Source of the DNA: Chloromonas sp. AAM2
Taxonomy: Eukaryota; Chlorophyta; Chlorophyceae; Chlamydomonadales; Chlamydomonadaceae
Direction of reading: 5' to 3'
DNA: 64,000 bases
NCBI GenBank assembly: GCA_004335635.1
Contig: QAXH01000572.1
Coordinates: 1-64,000 of the forward strand
The notes beneath the pieces are model-generated. The model saw only the letters and a program-made list of their open reading frames with translations, was not told the DNA's origin and searched no databases. How positions within the stretch are numbered: the stretch's first letter is position 1; the number at the start of each line of letters is the position of its first letter. The translations under genes and the position numbers were made by a program. Shown one piece after another: positions 23,001 to 49,189 of this stretch.

Positions 23001-26000
23001 GATGTCCTAACAGATGGGTTGAACGTTCATCAGTTTTGCCAACAGCACCCTCAGCATGGCCGACTCCAGCACCAGCAGGAACAACTCCAGCCACAGCAGC
23101 AGCAGCAGCCAGATCAGGAATTCCAGCCACAGCAGGCTGAGCCTCTGGCACATGGCCCTTCCCCACCACGGCAAGCCACAGACCATCACAAGCGTGTCTG
23201 TTTGTCAACTAGCCCCCTCCAGGTGCAGGAAACCATACCTCGCCCACAGAAACCATCATCGTGCCTGTGGTGGTCCGGGCATGACGGCCTTTGTGACGCT
23301 GGTCCTGACCAGCAGCTACCAATGCAGCTAATGGAGCCTGCGCCCTGCAGCCCCTCCCCGCCTCAACAGGAGGCCGACTGGTGCAGACCGTCACATGCAG
23401 CCGGTATCGCACCCTTACAACCTGAAAACCCCAGCGCTTGGAACCTGGCTCAGATTTCCAAGCAGTGCGAGCCTTTCAATGATATACCCCTACAGCAGCA
23501 GCAATCATTGCCATGCAGCATACACCCACTAAGCCACGCCACGGTTCCAGCAGCTCAGGCCAGTACGGCCACTAGCCCACCTCCACTACACCAGATGCAG
23601 CCTTACCCACATAGCCCGTTACAAAGAGAGCAGGCCGAGCATCCAGTGTGCAGCCCATCGCCCCTACGACAAGCCCATAGTCGGAGGCAGCCAGTCCTTG
23701 CTGGTGCCAGCAGCCCACCTGTGATGCAGCAGCCCGAGCTCTACCCATACATCTCACCATTACCAATCCATTCTAGCAGCCAATCAGGCTTTGGAGATCC
23801 TTCTCAATACAGCATGGCATGCAATGCCAGCATGCCAAATGCAGACACACACTGCAACCCAACCCCCATGTGGCAGAACGCTGGTTTTGCGCCGGAATCT
23901 GTACCAGCCACCTACTTTGAGGACACTCCAGGCTTTGTACAGCACAGTGACCTGCATACATCATCAGGCTGCCCGGCCGCTCAAACCGTGGAAAGCGGCT
24001 CCATGGTCGAAGTCAATTGCCAGCTGAAACCTGATGGCTGCGCCCTAAGTGATGTCATGCAGGCTACATTCACGGTAGGCAGCCCAGCAGCTCAGCAGCG
24101 CCAGTATGCCTGCCAACTCTTTGTCAGCTCTACCAGCGTAAATGCTGGATTGCCAGCGCCAGGCTTGCCTAGCTGCTGGCCAGCAATTCAGAGAGCTGAT
24201 GCTTACAATGTACACAGCCCATCACCACTGCGCGTCCGCTGTGGTGGGCATGCTGTAGGCCATAGTGGTGTTGCCGACACTCAGACGGAATCACGCAGCG
24301 GCCTGTCATCAACAACTGTCTGCAGCCAAGCACCAGATGACCAACCACCTACACCTATGGAACTGCCTGCCTGGCGCCGCTCTGCACCACGGTATGTGGT
24401 TGAAGGCTGTGATTGGACAACCTTAGCATTTCATACAGCAGCTGGCGGGAACCATGCTGCGGGCTGGGTGAATACCAGCGCCACGGATATGGATTATGAC
24501 AGTCCAGGCCCTGTGCCGCTGATGCCGTTTGAACTTCAACCGCACCAGACAGAGATCCCGCTGACTCTAGATTCTAGGCCATGGAGAGAGGCAGATCTGT
24601 CAGACGCACTGGCTGGCAGTGGGGGCCTAGCATCACGAGGCCGGAAACGTTGCAGGCAGCGTTCATCTGCACCGGCCGACTGTATGCTGCAGCCTTGTGG
24701 CCCTGACTTCTTGGCTGACTGTCCACCATCGCCATTGCTGCATGCCACATGCCGTGCCAACAATGTGTGGGAGAGAAAGCCTTACGCAAACCTCACTGTG
24801 AGACAGCTTGAGGACAACGATGTGGCACCAGCACCCAGCAACTGGTGGATGGATAGCCACTGGGATGGCCTGCCCCGTCAAGCAGGCCCCAGCTGCAAAT
24901 CCCAGGCAAGCCCCAGCCCTCTTCGGTGTCAAGCTACGCTTTCACACAGGCTGTCAATTCCCCTCGACACCGTGCAGCCTGTTTGGTGTCAGCCAGAGCC
25001 TTTGTCATCAATGCCAGTTTTGGGCAACGCTGCACCTAACATTTCCGTAACAACCGACGTGGATCTATTAGATGGAGAGCCTCAGCCCTTGCAATTGCCT
25101 CCACTGCGGCAGCACCAATCACAGGTCAGGCACCAAGCCGCCTCGGGGCCCGTCGTCTCATGCCACATGCATTTGTCAGCTTCCGCCTTTGACGCTAGGA
25201 TAAGCAGCGGTGGCAGGGAGGGAGATGGGCTGGGCTGCATACAATGGGCCGCTACCGCTACCGGCAACGTCTCAAGGCAACAGGCTGGGCCTGCAAGTGA
25301 CTCAGGTCTGCTTCAGGCATCTCCAACGGACATCAGTTGTGTTCCTCTTGGTGCTGATGCTGCCCACAACAGGGTTGTGCAGATGGGTGGGCCAGTCCAG
25401 ACACACAGTACAGCAGCCGCGCACTCAGCCCAAGGCGCCACAGTGCAGGTGCAAGTCGTGCTGGACGAGGCACCATCGACACCTGCTGCAACAGCTGTGG
25501 TGGGGCCTTTGGCCTGTGTGCAATCCAACACCACTGCAGTGGTCCAGGTTGTGTCAATGCCAGAACATGCCGCTTTGGATTCTGCGCCTTCGCTGGCAGT
25601 TGCAGAAGCCATGGCACCGATGGCGGTGGAAGCACAAGCAGGAATAGCATCTGCTCTGCGTTGTCCGAAAGCAGCTGCACAAGAAGGAAAAGAAGAAGCA
25701 GTGGTGGCCTTAGTTCACCCAACAGTGGAGAAGGAGGCTATGGCGTGCGATGTTTCAACCCTGCTGGTTCCGGTACCAGCATCCGCACAGGCACCAGGAC
25801 AGGCACCAGCACTGGCATCAGCACCAGCATCAGCATCATCGCCAGTACTATTACAGGCACCAGTAACAGAACAGGCATCAGCACAGGTACCAGTACATGC
25901 GCCGGCACCAGTACCGGCACCAGCACAGGCGCCAGCACCAGCACAGGCACCAGCACAGGCACCAGCACAGCCGCCAGCACAGGCACCGGCACTAGCAGCG

Positions 26001-29000
26001 GCATCAACACCAGCACAGGCTTCAGTACATGCACCGGCACCAGCAGAGGCACCAGTACCAGCACAGGCGTCAGCACTAGCACAGGCACTAGCACAGATAC
26101 CAGTAACAGCACAGATGACAGCCCCAGCATCAGCCCCAGCACAGGCACCACTACAGGCCCCAATACAGGTGACACAGGCGCCAGCTCCGGCCCCAGCACA
26201 GGCATTGGTGCCAGGACAGGTGACAGCACAAGCTGTGGCGCTTGCAATTGGGACGGAGTGCATGGAGACGGAGCAAGGTGTGCAGGCGGTCACAAGCCAA
26301 CAGGCAGTGCAACCTGCACAGCCTCCACTGCACAGAGATGAGGACGCTGAAATGGTAGTCGTAAAGGCACAGGAATGGGCGCCAGCGCAAGTTGCGGTGC
26401 AGCAGCAGCTGGTGGAGGGACCGGAGTCTGGCTTGACAGGGCAGCGGCCAGAGCAACAACACGAAGCAGATGAGGACGAACAAGTGTGTGCAGAGGAGCT
26501 TCTGCTGCAGCACTTGCAACGCCAGCAACAGACACAGCAGCAGCAGCAACAACAGTGTGCTGGCCTCCCTTCGTCCAGCGTTGTCTCACAGGTGCTTAGT
26601 ACATGGGTGAATCCAGCTAGCGTCCAACGTCGCAGCTTAGCATCACGCTCTGTGCTCACGCTGCAACACTTGACAGCGCAAGCACAGCTCTCCTCCTGCC
26701 TGTACCCCGAACCCTCGACGGCTCCTGAACAGCACGCTGTCGTCAATCCTAGCAGGACTCAATCTGCTCCATCTGTGCTCCCGTCCAACCCAGTATGCCC
26801 GCAGCTTGTTGATTCTCAACAGTTGGCAGCCCTCGTCGTTGAGCGTGCAAGTCATGCGGCTCACAGTGCGTTCAAGACTGGATCCAGTGCCCGTGATACT
26901 GGTCCGCTGCGTCGCAATACAACTGGTGGCGGACTCATTCCGGGCACTGTGACACGAGCCGACATCAACTCATCTGACTGTCGTGTCTTGGGTCAGGTTA
27001 GTGCGCAAGAACGTGGTGGTTTGTATGGATGCATTGCCCGAGCTGCAGAAAGCCTTCAGCAACATGGTTTGCCAACGTTTGATTCTACTGGCTGCGTGAG
27101 CGAGTTGCATCAGCTGTAACTGCCGGTCGAAGTCGCGTTGAGCCCTTTTTTGCTGGCCAAGGGTTGATTGCGTTCGCTGTGTGGCCAGCATGTCGTGACT
27201 CTTGGCGCGGTACACAAATGTTGCACTTTTGGTACCGTTCATAGACCTGTTACAGCAGCGTCTTGTGCGGTGTTTCGTCCTGCGCACTTGCTCGGCAATG
27301 GAATTGGTTACTGCACATGGCATTTGCAGATTGACAGGCGCTTTGTACTTGTTGTCAACGTTACTACTGGCGCCCTGCTGGCCGTGGATCAACACGCCGC
27401 ACATGAGCGCTGCCGATTGGAGCATCTCACGGCGTTGCTGCGCGTGGCCAGCGCCGTCGCGTGCCCCATGTTGGCCATACCTGCGGACAACGGTGGCATA
27501 GATAATGACGCGTCTTGTGTTCAGACAACTGGCATGGACATGCGCGCTGCTAGGCGAGGCAATGGTGGCGTAACCGAGCCTGCACCGCTCTGCAGCCAGC
27601 CATTCACGCCCAATTCAAGGGAAAGCTCGGAAACGGTATGCAAGGTGGGGATGGGGCAAAGTCTGTAAGCCTCGTTTGCCTCTTTTAAGCGTATGCTTAT
27701 AACAGCACCAGGGGCTGGCAAACACTTATGCTCACCGGCCTGTTGGCTTCTGTGTTGGTTTCCCTCCACAGTCATAACTTGTTTGTGGCTCACTGTGGCA
27801 ACGGCTTGTTACCATTTTTACGTGTTTTGTTGATGCAGGTTGAGTTGCTGAAGCTGAGCAGCAGGGAGGCAGCGACCTTGGCCCAACACGCCCCTTTGGT
27901 GCGGGCCTGGGGCTGGCAGCTCACACACTCAACCACCGCCGGCCCTGCCGGTGCAGCTGCCGGTGCTGTGGACATTTGCACAGTGCCCGAGCACCTGGTT
28001 TGCCTGACGCATGTACCTCATGTGTTTGGGATGCCGCTGGGAGCACCAGACCTGAGGGACTACCTATCACAACTTGCAGACGTGAGCACGCCCAGTGGCA
28101 TTGCCAATTCAGCTGATGCCTCGAGTATCACTTGTGTCGCATCAGCTGTCAGTGCCCGCAATGCGGCCATCGATGGCGAATTGCTTTTATTGCGTGGCGA
28201 GGGTTGGCAGGAACAGCCCAGCGGCCTGGCGGAAGATTGCCAGCAGCAGAACCCCATCACCGATGCGAGAGATGATGTGAGAGATGGTGCGAGAGATGCT
28301 GGGGGCTGCGCACTGGGCATGCTGCCCCCTGGAGCTGTGCGGGCCCTCCGCTCGCGCGCATGCCGCACTGCGATCATGTTTGGTGACGCGCTTACTCTGG
28401 ACGAGTGTGAGGCTCTGATAAGGTGAGGTTAGTGCATTTTGATGCAGTTTCAGGTTGACCGTTGCGCTTGTTTGCAGTTTTGTTCTGCATATCAACCATT
28501 TCTGCTTTGACTACTGCTCGTAAGTGTCTGGTTATGAGAGCAGCCGGGCGTCCAGCTCAGGTTAGCACCCACACTTGGTGGTAAGCGTTGGAGTAGCAAG
28601 GTTCCAATATGACGTAAGTGTGCCTTTTCTGCCTGCTGCATACCAGCAACTTGATATTTGTGATGACTCCTTGGTGTGCGTATGCAGGCTTCTACACACG
28701 TGCGAGCTCTGGCATATGTGCGCTCATGGGCGGCCCACGACTGCACCAGTTGCCAGCCTACCAAGTCTGTACGGGGCCTTGGAGACGCGTGCCGCATGCA
28801 AACAGCAGGCAGGGACGCTGGCAGCAGCAGCACACCTTACTCGGCATGCCATGGCTGGTTCGCCTGCTTGTGCAGCGCCAGGTGACCCAATCCCATACAA
28901 GCATACGATCAAGCTTGGCTCTGTGACAACAAGCACCGCAGGAATCGACGAACCAAGGATGGCACGGCCAGGGAGGTGTCCTGCAGGCAGACGGCTGAGG

Positions 29001-29066
29001 GCTCTGCTGCAGCAAGGCGCTGCATTGGCAGCTGCAGAAGGTCTGACAGTTGCATGCACGTCGTGA
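20070..29066 (+). CDS. MLH3: MLH3-type MutL homologue with giant linker
   Basis: MutL-family ATPase/endonuclease that, with MLH1, acts in mismatch repair and meiotic crossing-over. Proposed exons: 20070-20906 (possibly with an unrecognised intron after 20534), 21193-21642, 21963-26996, 27330-27635, 27839-28422, 28688-29066; phases agree at every later junction. The GHKL ATPase shows ELLANSLDA (residues ~29-37), DDGAGI (~58), YRGEALAS (~87) and GTRV (~143). The transducer strand FFYVNTRHAK precedes 21642; LLLLECPADHVAVDG follows. The C-terminal endonuclease carries DQHAAHERCRLE (27387-27422), fitting DQHA(X)2E(X)4E, then ACRTAIMFGD near 28358 and CAHGRPT from 28719, metal-site motifs of MLH3/PMS. 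Start is the first ATG in register with family N-termini. Predicted length is ~2530 aa against ~1200-1450 usual; the excess is a ~1550-residue Gln/Pro/Ser-rich linker. Confidence 0.9.
22690..23130 (+). repeat. Gln-rich tracts in the MLH3 linker
   Basis: CAG/CAA-rich stretches near 22695-22725 and 23070-23130 encode short glutamine runs such as QQQQQ. A similar tract recurs at 26400-26560. They are imperfect and interleaved with His, Pro and Glu codons. Confidence 0.7.
25775..26230 (+). repeat. GCACCA/GCACAG hexanucleotide repeat encoding APAQ
   Basis: Imperfect units of GCACCA and GCACAG run for about 450 bp, encoding Ala-Pro-Ala-Gln type repeats in the MLH3 linker. The unit lacks stops in most frames on both strands, so long spurious frames (Gly/Ala/Cys-rich, Thr/Ser-rich and Leu/Val/Pro-rich) overlap it. 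Confidence 0.85.
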
Positions 29067-31717
29067 CACGTCCCAAGCCTAAGATGATTAGGATGACCAC
29101 AGCGATTTCAAGTGGCAGCAAGATGCTGCATGTGATTACCAATGCTCACAGCTGCATGGTATTTTAGCATGATGAGACAGCTCTTGATGGTTGCTTGGAG
29201 CATGCTTGCAAAAGTTTGCCAGTTCTTGTGGGGTGTTACTGAGATGGTATATGTTCGCCGTTCCAGTGCAATCATGGCTGTCGTATCCCAGTTCCTTTTT
29301 GTTAGTGAACCTGCCGTATCATCAGCAAAACTAATTGTCTTGCAGTATGAGCTTAAGCATATTGGCTTGGGTTTCAGCACTGGCGTTTACTGAGTGATCG
29401 AACAGGGATCGCGTGGTTCTCCAAACTCATGCAAATTCTGGCTTGACGAAATCCCACGAAACCCAGACCACAGATTCATGGGCAATATAAGGGACTATGA
29501 TCATCGCAGTATGTGATGTGGTTCCATTGAAGTCAATGCACGTTCAAAAGCGATTTCCATGGACGTCAGCGCAAGTCGAATTCTCATTGAAGCAGGGTGA
29601 TCCAGAGACGCTACTGGATCCAGTGTGCTTACAGGGAAAAGGGCAAGCAGGGGTTGTACCAAGGAACAGGGTCTTGGGTTTAGCCTGAGGCCTCAGCATT
29701 GGATGGTGGTCTCCTGTCATGGTTTCGGCCATGTTAAAATTACATTTATATACTTTGTTTGTGGTGGTGAGGTCTGTGTTATACGTTATTTTGTTGTATT
29801 GATTGGAGGACACGACTGACCAAAAGCAGTTCTGGCACCATACAGTGTACCGACATGACTGTGTCATAGTAAGGACTTGCTTACTGCCCAGCTGCCCCTG
29901 GGTTGCATTTGACGGGATTGGGACCGTTGTCGTTGCGATTTAGTGCCATACCAGACGCGTGCTTGGTTCATCTCTTTCAAACAGTCTCTAACGGGGCGCG
30001 AGTGGAACACGCCGTCACTTGAGTGTGAGGTGCTAAGTAGGACCGAGTAATACGAACATTCAACTGCAAGTGGCTGTACGGTGGCGGGCACAGACTTCAT
30101 AAGTTGCTAGTTGTTCTCAATCGTCAGGGGCATTCCCTGCGTCTCTTCTGCTCCTGTGCTGTTGCTGCTGCTAAATCTTTTCGCTGCTCCTTTGGCTGAT
30201 TTTATCAAAGGATGAGAGTCAACCAGCAAGTGAGACGTGCATTACATTCTAGGCATGAGGCGCGGACCGGGTATTGAGGAGAACAGCGCTTATCAGAAGG
30301 TAAGACATTATCAGATGAACAAGCATGCTCACGAGAAATGAAATCAGAATGCAATATATATTGGCGATATATTGGCAGGCTCAGGAAACCGAGTCTACAA
30401 ACTGGCGACTTGAGTTCAGGATCACTCAACGCCATGCAGTGCTTGCCTTTCCTCCCTCCAAACCTGCAAATGAATAGGATTGAAAAATGACAGAATGGAC
30501 TTCCCAAAAGTCTCAACTACGCATAGCAAGCCTGTCATACAGGGTGTAAATTGGTATTCAGCGCAGGTGTCAGCTATTTTGCCAAGTAGTTACGATACAG
30601 ATGTGGACTATGAGGAAGTGTGGACCAGCCTTTAGCTCAATTTCCCTTGAATGTATCATTGCCACAACTGTCTGCTGTTGTAAAACCGTCTTATGGTAAG
30701 GCCCAGCTGTGGGGCGGGCCAGGTGTCAGGAAACATGATCAGGTGGAGCATCTCAATCTGAATTGAGTGCCTAGGCTGGCAACGCAGTCAAAAGAATTTC
30801 CTGTAAAAATCTAAATTATCAAGAATGCTGCCGCCCAGGTGTGCGGTAACAGAGAAAGATCATCAAATGAAGCGCTTCAAATTGGTCAAGTGGCTGGACT
30901 GAGGTATGTAGTCCAAAAAACCGCTAAAATTTAGAAATCCAAGAATACCAGAGCAACTCGGTGAGCGCTGCACAAATGGCTGTCTTGTGTGCGCAGGGTG
31001 ATGAAGTAGCTGAGCATCAGCACACCAGCTGCAGCTGACTGTGGCCGCATTATGTTGAACGTGCATCTAAAAGACCATTGATGATGATGATTTATATGTC
31101 CGGGGGGACGCTGGTCAATGTTGTGGTGACCAAGTCTCCTAGAAGCACTTCTTGACTGGACATCTAAAAGCGGGCTGCCTTGATCTGACTGCAGGGCACG
31201 GGACAGAAACCGAGTGGAAAAATGAATAGTCATATGTGGCGATGCAGAGGCCGGGTTCACTTCAGGCATGGCTGACTTGACAAGTAAAACATCATATACG
31301 CCGTGGCCATTATCGCGTGATGTGCACATGATACATCAGGCTGGGTGGTTGAGCTGTCTTGCATTTACATTTCATGGGCATCTGGGTACTGCTTCCCCGA
31401 TCACGGCTGAGGTGGCCTTGAGTGAACGGCTGAGGTGGCCTTCACTCACCACAACACAAGGGCGGCCAGCTCGCGTGCAGGGGTGGCCTGTAAGCTATCT
31501 AGCGGCCTGCCTTGTCCCGCCCTGGGCGGTGTGACGGGCAGATGCGCGGGGGCCGGCGGCACGGTGGTGCCGGATGTGGGCCTGTGCGGGTGCGTCTGGC
31601 CTGTGCGGCTATCCAATTCATGCCTGATGGTGTGTTGCGGCGCTTGGGTGGTGGCATAGGCTACGCTGCCGGTCTTGTGTGTGTCGGGATGGCTTGTGCT
31701 CCTGGGTTTGGCAATGC
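29067..31717. other. Gene-poor, AT-richer intergenic DNA
   Basis: Only short open frames are present, with no domain or splice support. Composition is clearly less GC-rich than the flanking exons, especially 29400-30950. Confidence 0.45.
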
Positions 31718-32374
31718 CTACGGGCAAGGGTCGGGGCGGGCGGGGCGGTGGCGGGCGAGGCTGACCGAGGCAGACGGGATGCCCGAGAGGGACCAGGCGG
31801 TGCGTGACGAGAACTGCAGTTGGATGGCGGTGGATAGAGCTAAGTATGGCCTCTCAGGCACAATATCTCGCAGCTTTTCGAGACGAGGGGACAAGGGGGC
31901 GTAGGGTCGGCTTGCACCCCGGGGAAGCGTGACATGGGGCCGGGCTGAGATGCTGCTGGGCAAAAGAACGTTGGAGTGGCTGGAGATGTCGGATTTATCT
32001 GAGCTGGCAGGTGATGTCTTTGGGTTGCTGGGCGATTGCTGCGTATGCTGGTCATGTGCCAGTGGTGCTGGGCTTGGTAGGGGGGTATGCTGCACGTCTG
32101 CTGCTTGGGAGGCCAAGGATTGAAGGAGTTGGGAGGCATGCAGAACACGTGCGTGCTGATCCACTGCTGTTTGCCAGTTCTGGGACAATTCTGGTGTCCT
32201 CTTCTTACTGCTGCCTGTCTGAGGCGACTGCGCATGGGGCACTGCTGCTGAGAAGTCCCAATTTTCAAGGTGAGGAAGGCCTGGGCGCAGACGCTTTTTG
32301 TCGCCCGCTGAGGGGTTCGCCATGCCACGACCAAATGTTGCGCTACATGTGGCAGGCAGAGAGGGCCTTGACAT
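31718..32374 (-). CDS. Unidentified Ser/Pro/Gln-rich protein or exon
   Basis: An uninterrupted minus-strand frame of 218 codons. It starts with a basic stretch (DKKRLRPGLPHLENWDFSAA), passes through a Ser/Gln/Pro-rich low-complexity middle (VQHTPLPSPAPLAHDQHTQQ) and ends with ERPYLALSTAIQLQFSSRTA before a Pro/Arg-rich tail. No domain is recognised. The segment includes the dispersed 18-nt repeat, read as ELSQNW. An alternative minus-strand frame at 31840-32508 is equally long, which weakens the call. It may be a real gene, a terminal exon, or chance in GC-rich DNA. Confidence 0.3.
   Translation of the reverse strand: MSRPSLPATCSATFGRGMANPSAGDKKRLRPGLPHLENWDFSAAVPHAQSPQTGSSKKRTPELSQNWQTAVDQHARVLHASQLLQSLASQAADVQHTPLPSPAPLAHDQHTQQSPSNPKTSPASSDKSDISSHSNVLLPSSISARPHVTLPRGASRPYAPLSPRLEKLRDIVPERPYLALSTAIQLQFSSRTAWSLSGIPSASVSLARHRPARPDPCP
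32178..32195. repeat. 18-nt dispersed repeat, locus 3
   Basis: Same 18-mer as at 4378-4395, same orientation, sharing a few further bases (TTTG before it). Confidence 0.6.
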
Positions 32375-34152
32375 TGTGCGTCGGGTTTGTAGTTTGTTTC
32401 TGGCGCGGACGTTGCTTTTCCAAGAATTGAATTAACGAGGAGCTGTCTGGTTCCAGCAGCTAGCCGACCTGGCTCCTGCACAAGTAGTGGCTCAATAACA
32501 ATCAACAAATAGCACTTGCGAGGGTGTGGCGCTGGAGGTTAGCGCGTCGAAAATCAAATGGCTGTCCACTTACTGGACCAATGGTCTCTTGCGACGTTCG
32601 TGAGTTGTCTCACAAAGAAAAAATCACGAGCGCCGCGAGCAGAATAATGTAGAAACTATGGGCGTTTTCGCGCTGGACAAAAGAAAGTAATGGCATTTCG
32701 CCGCTGTGGATTGGTCACACCCTTTCATGGAAAACTGACGCCTCCTCTGATTTGAATTTTCTGGCACACAGGCAAATGCAAAATTGCGCTCATTTGTGCA
32801 TACAAACAGGCGCGTGTGCTCAAACAGAAATACAGGCAAGCATGACTTGCACACGTTCAAAACATTGCGCAATGTGTGAGTGCATGCGAAAACATGGCGA
32901 AGGCAGCTGTGGTAGTCAGGTGATACAACAGGGGGCAAAATTTTCTATGCAGTTCCAGGTACCGCTTTACTTGTACCGTATACTTCACAGTATTTGGTGG
33001 TTGAACTTGATGAAATGTTTTTCAAGGCTGTAAAAAGAGCATTCTCCCTCAGATCAGCGGGCCCGGCGGCCTTGAATGTGCACAAGTTATTGTATCTGGC
33101 GAAAGCTGCAAACACTCCCAAACGCATGGAAACACTGCACGCAACACCACCACATGCACACATGACATCGGCCCGCATGGGCTCTTTTTTTGGACCAGAC
33201 TAGCACACTTTGCGCCCTATGTGCTCTATTTCCCTGGTTTCTGCTTCGTAACCTGTTCCCTGCCTTTCTGCCTTGCTCCTTTCCGCCTTCGGCCTATTTC
33301 TGCTTCACTTCCTGCCTTTCCTCTCCTTTTTTGCTCAGGGTAGTTCAGGGCGGTATACATTCCGTCCCGTGTCCTTTGACGGCTTCCTTGATGTAACAAA
33401 TGAACCAACAGTGTACCAGCGCGCCTGTGCAATTTGTTAAAATCCATCCATCCATCAAAATCCATTACAGAGGCCCAGGTCTGACATGGTCTGTGGCTGG
33501 TGCTCAGTAAACGCATCCAGTGTCTAGGGAACGACGGCATCTTTTTTAAAGTTTTCGCCCAGGTCGTGCCACTCATCAAGCAATTCTACATACTATCAGA
33601 AGATCATGGATAGCATGGTGAGAGAGCAACCACCAGCACATTCCGCTTAAGCAAAGGGGAATCACACCGAGACAAGAAGTCCAGTGCCTCATACGCACGC
33701 CCCATACCGGTATCCCAGCAAAGCCACTAGCCCAAAGCCCAAGTCGGCCCTGTAAAATATGCATAGTGAACAGTGACGTCTGAACAGACTCGCGGTGTCC
33801 AGCATGCAGAACTGACGGGATTGACAGGGTTGACCACGTGGACCGACTAGAATCTGTCGAAACCCTGGTCTTGCATGACGTTGGGGCTATGCCCAGGTGG
33901 GAACGGCGAGCAGCTGCTAATGCTTGAGGCATTGAGGGTACTTCATTGAAGATGAATGACATGAGCTTGGAGACGCCCACAGACACGATGGATGGTGCGT
34001 CTGGGCCCGACCACCTTTTGTGCATCGCTTGTATACGCGCTGTACTTGAAGTTGGCGGCAAATTTTGACTTGCAATCTGGCTCGTTCACATTTTTGCCCT
34101 CTCAGTTGAAGAGGTTGTGACGGAAGTCGGAGGCAGCCCAGCCCCAGACCCG
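32375..34152. other. Intergenic region upstream of the USP7-like gene
   Basis: It contains the fragment at 33226-33410 described separately. A 161-codon minus-strand frame at 33576-34061 lies back-to-back with the USP7-like start; it has no recognised domain and may be chance. The remainder shows nothing. Confidence 0.4.
33226..33410 (-). repeat. Dispersed YPEQ repeat, minus-strand copy
   Basis: Read on the minus strand it gives LHQGSRQRTRDGMYTALNYP and then EQKRRGKAG. The plus-strand copy at about 48725-48900 gives LHQGSCQRTRNGMGAALAYP and then EQEGKTKAG. Both continue into a Lys/Arg/Gly-rich tail. The conservation at protein level suggests pieces of one mobile or duplicated coding sequence. 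Confidence 0.6.
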
Positions 34153-47873
<13,721 letters not shown>

Positions 47874-48724
47874 TATCAAAGACCGGGGGTTGGGCGGTTT
47901 GGTATCCTCAGAGCTGCTGGGGCAGCTCTGGGTATGCATTTGGGGTTGTCTGCAGCCTGCGGAGCTTCACAGCTGCATAACCTGTGCGTGTCTTCCTAGT
48001 CTCAACTCAGTGCGTCATTGGAGGGGACTTGAGATGTTATGGCCTGCTGGTTGTTCGCATGGACTGTCCATGCACATAAACGGCTGGCCGCTGTCAGCTC
48101 GACATCACAGCACGTCTTGCCCGCTCATCATCCTCTGACCATGACGGTCACTTAGAACTACACCGCCTGATCAGCAACTGCACTGTCGTTGCCCAGGTAG
48201 CATTGTCTGTGCGTGCTCAAGCCATCTGCTTGTATTTTGAGTGAGTTGCGCGGCAGTTGTCGAGTTCTTGAGGCACAGCCTGTTTGGTTCGCTGACCTGG
48301 CTTGTGCTTTGCCTGCTCTGGCATTGATCCTCCCCTGACAAGCAGCTGTTGCGGTGCAGACAACTGTGCACGTAGGTTTGTAGAGGTAGATGACACACTT
48401 CACCAAGCAGAGCACAACGACAACCAAACTGACATGCTAAGAGCGGTGCCGACTTTGCTAGCGTGGTTGTTTGTAGTCCATGGAGACAGCCAGAGAATGC
48501 ATGCAGGATTTTGGGTGCACATTGTGCCAGCACGTGTGGCATGTCTACGTCTGATGCCTGGAATGTTAACCTTGTTTCATTCACTGGTTGTGTATGTGCT
48601 GCATACGTGGTATGCATGAGACTTGCCAGAACACCAGCGCCAGCAGGCGGAAGCTACAGCCAGCAGATAAGAAGAACGTGCCACTGGGAAGGCCAGCGCT
48701 TGCGATTTCGGGCTTATGATGGAA
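47874..48724. other. Intergenic region downstream of the USP7-like gene
   Basis: Only scattered short frames on both strands; no domains or splice-supported exons were seen. Confidence 0.45.
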
Positions 48725-48900
48725 AGCGCTTGCTTTGCAGCCACTATTTATATGTATTTACACCAGGGAAGCTGTCAGAGGACACGGAACGGGATGGGCG
48801 CCGCCCTGGCCTACCCTGAGCAAGAAGGCAAAACGAAAGCAGGGAAGAAAGCAGGCAAGACAGGCCAGCCCAAAGCAAAACAGGACAGAGCCGCCGAAGT
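48725..48900 (+). repeat. Dispersed YPEQ repeat, plus-strand copy
   Basis: Counterpart of 33226-33410. The core AGGACACGGAACGGGATG and CTACCCTGAGCAA correspond in DNA as well as in protein. A Lys/Arg-rich frame continues to about 48961. A weaker third relative may lie near 18385-18420, where AACGCCTTGAACTACCC is seen. Confidence 0.6.
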
Positions 48901-49189
48901 CGAGGCCAAGACTAGAGAAGGGACGCAAAAAGGGCCAGGAGGCCAAGTCGGTCACGTCTAGGAAGAGGCAGCCAGGCTGCAACAAGGCGGAACGTCAGAG
49001 AACAGGGACAGCCAAACTGCAACAGGGGCCAAAGAGCAGGGCGCGGACAGGAACACTGGCACCTAGGCTGCAGGGTCAGGCTGACGAAGAAGCAGACGCC
49101 CATCTCGCAGGCAAAGAAAGCAATGATCCTGGCCGAAGGCCCGCCAGGCTGCAGGCGGGCTGCTGGCATTTGAGCTGCTGGCATTTGAG

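Noticed and set aside
25715..26746. 343-codon minus-strand frame rich in Gly, Ala, Cys and Thr opposite the MLH3 linker
   Set aside because: It is the reverse reading of the GCACCA/GCACAG repeat; its composition is what the repeat dictates, and the plus strand has motif support on both sides.
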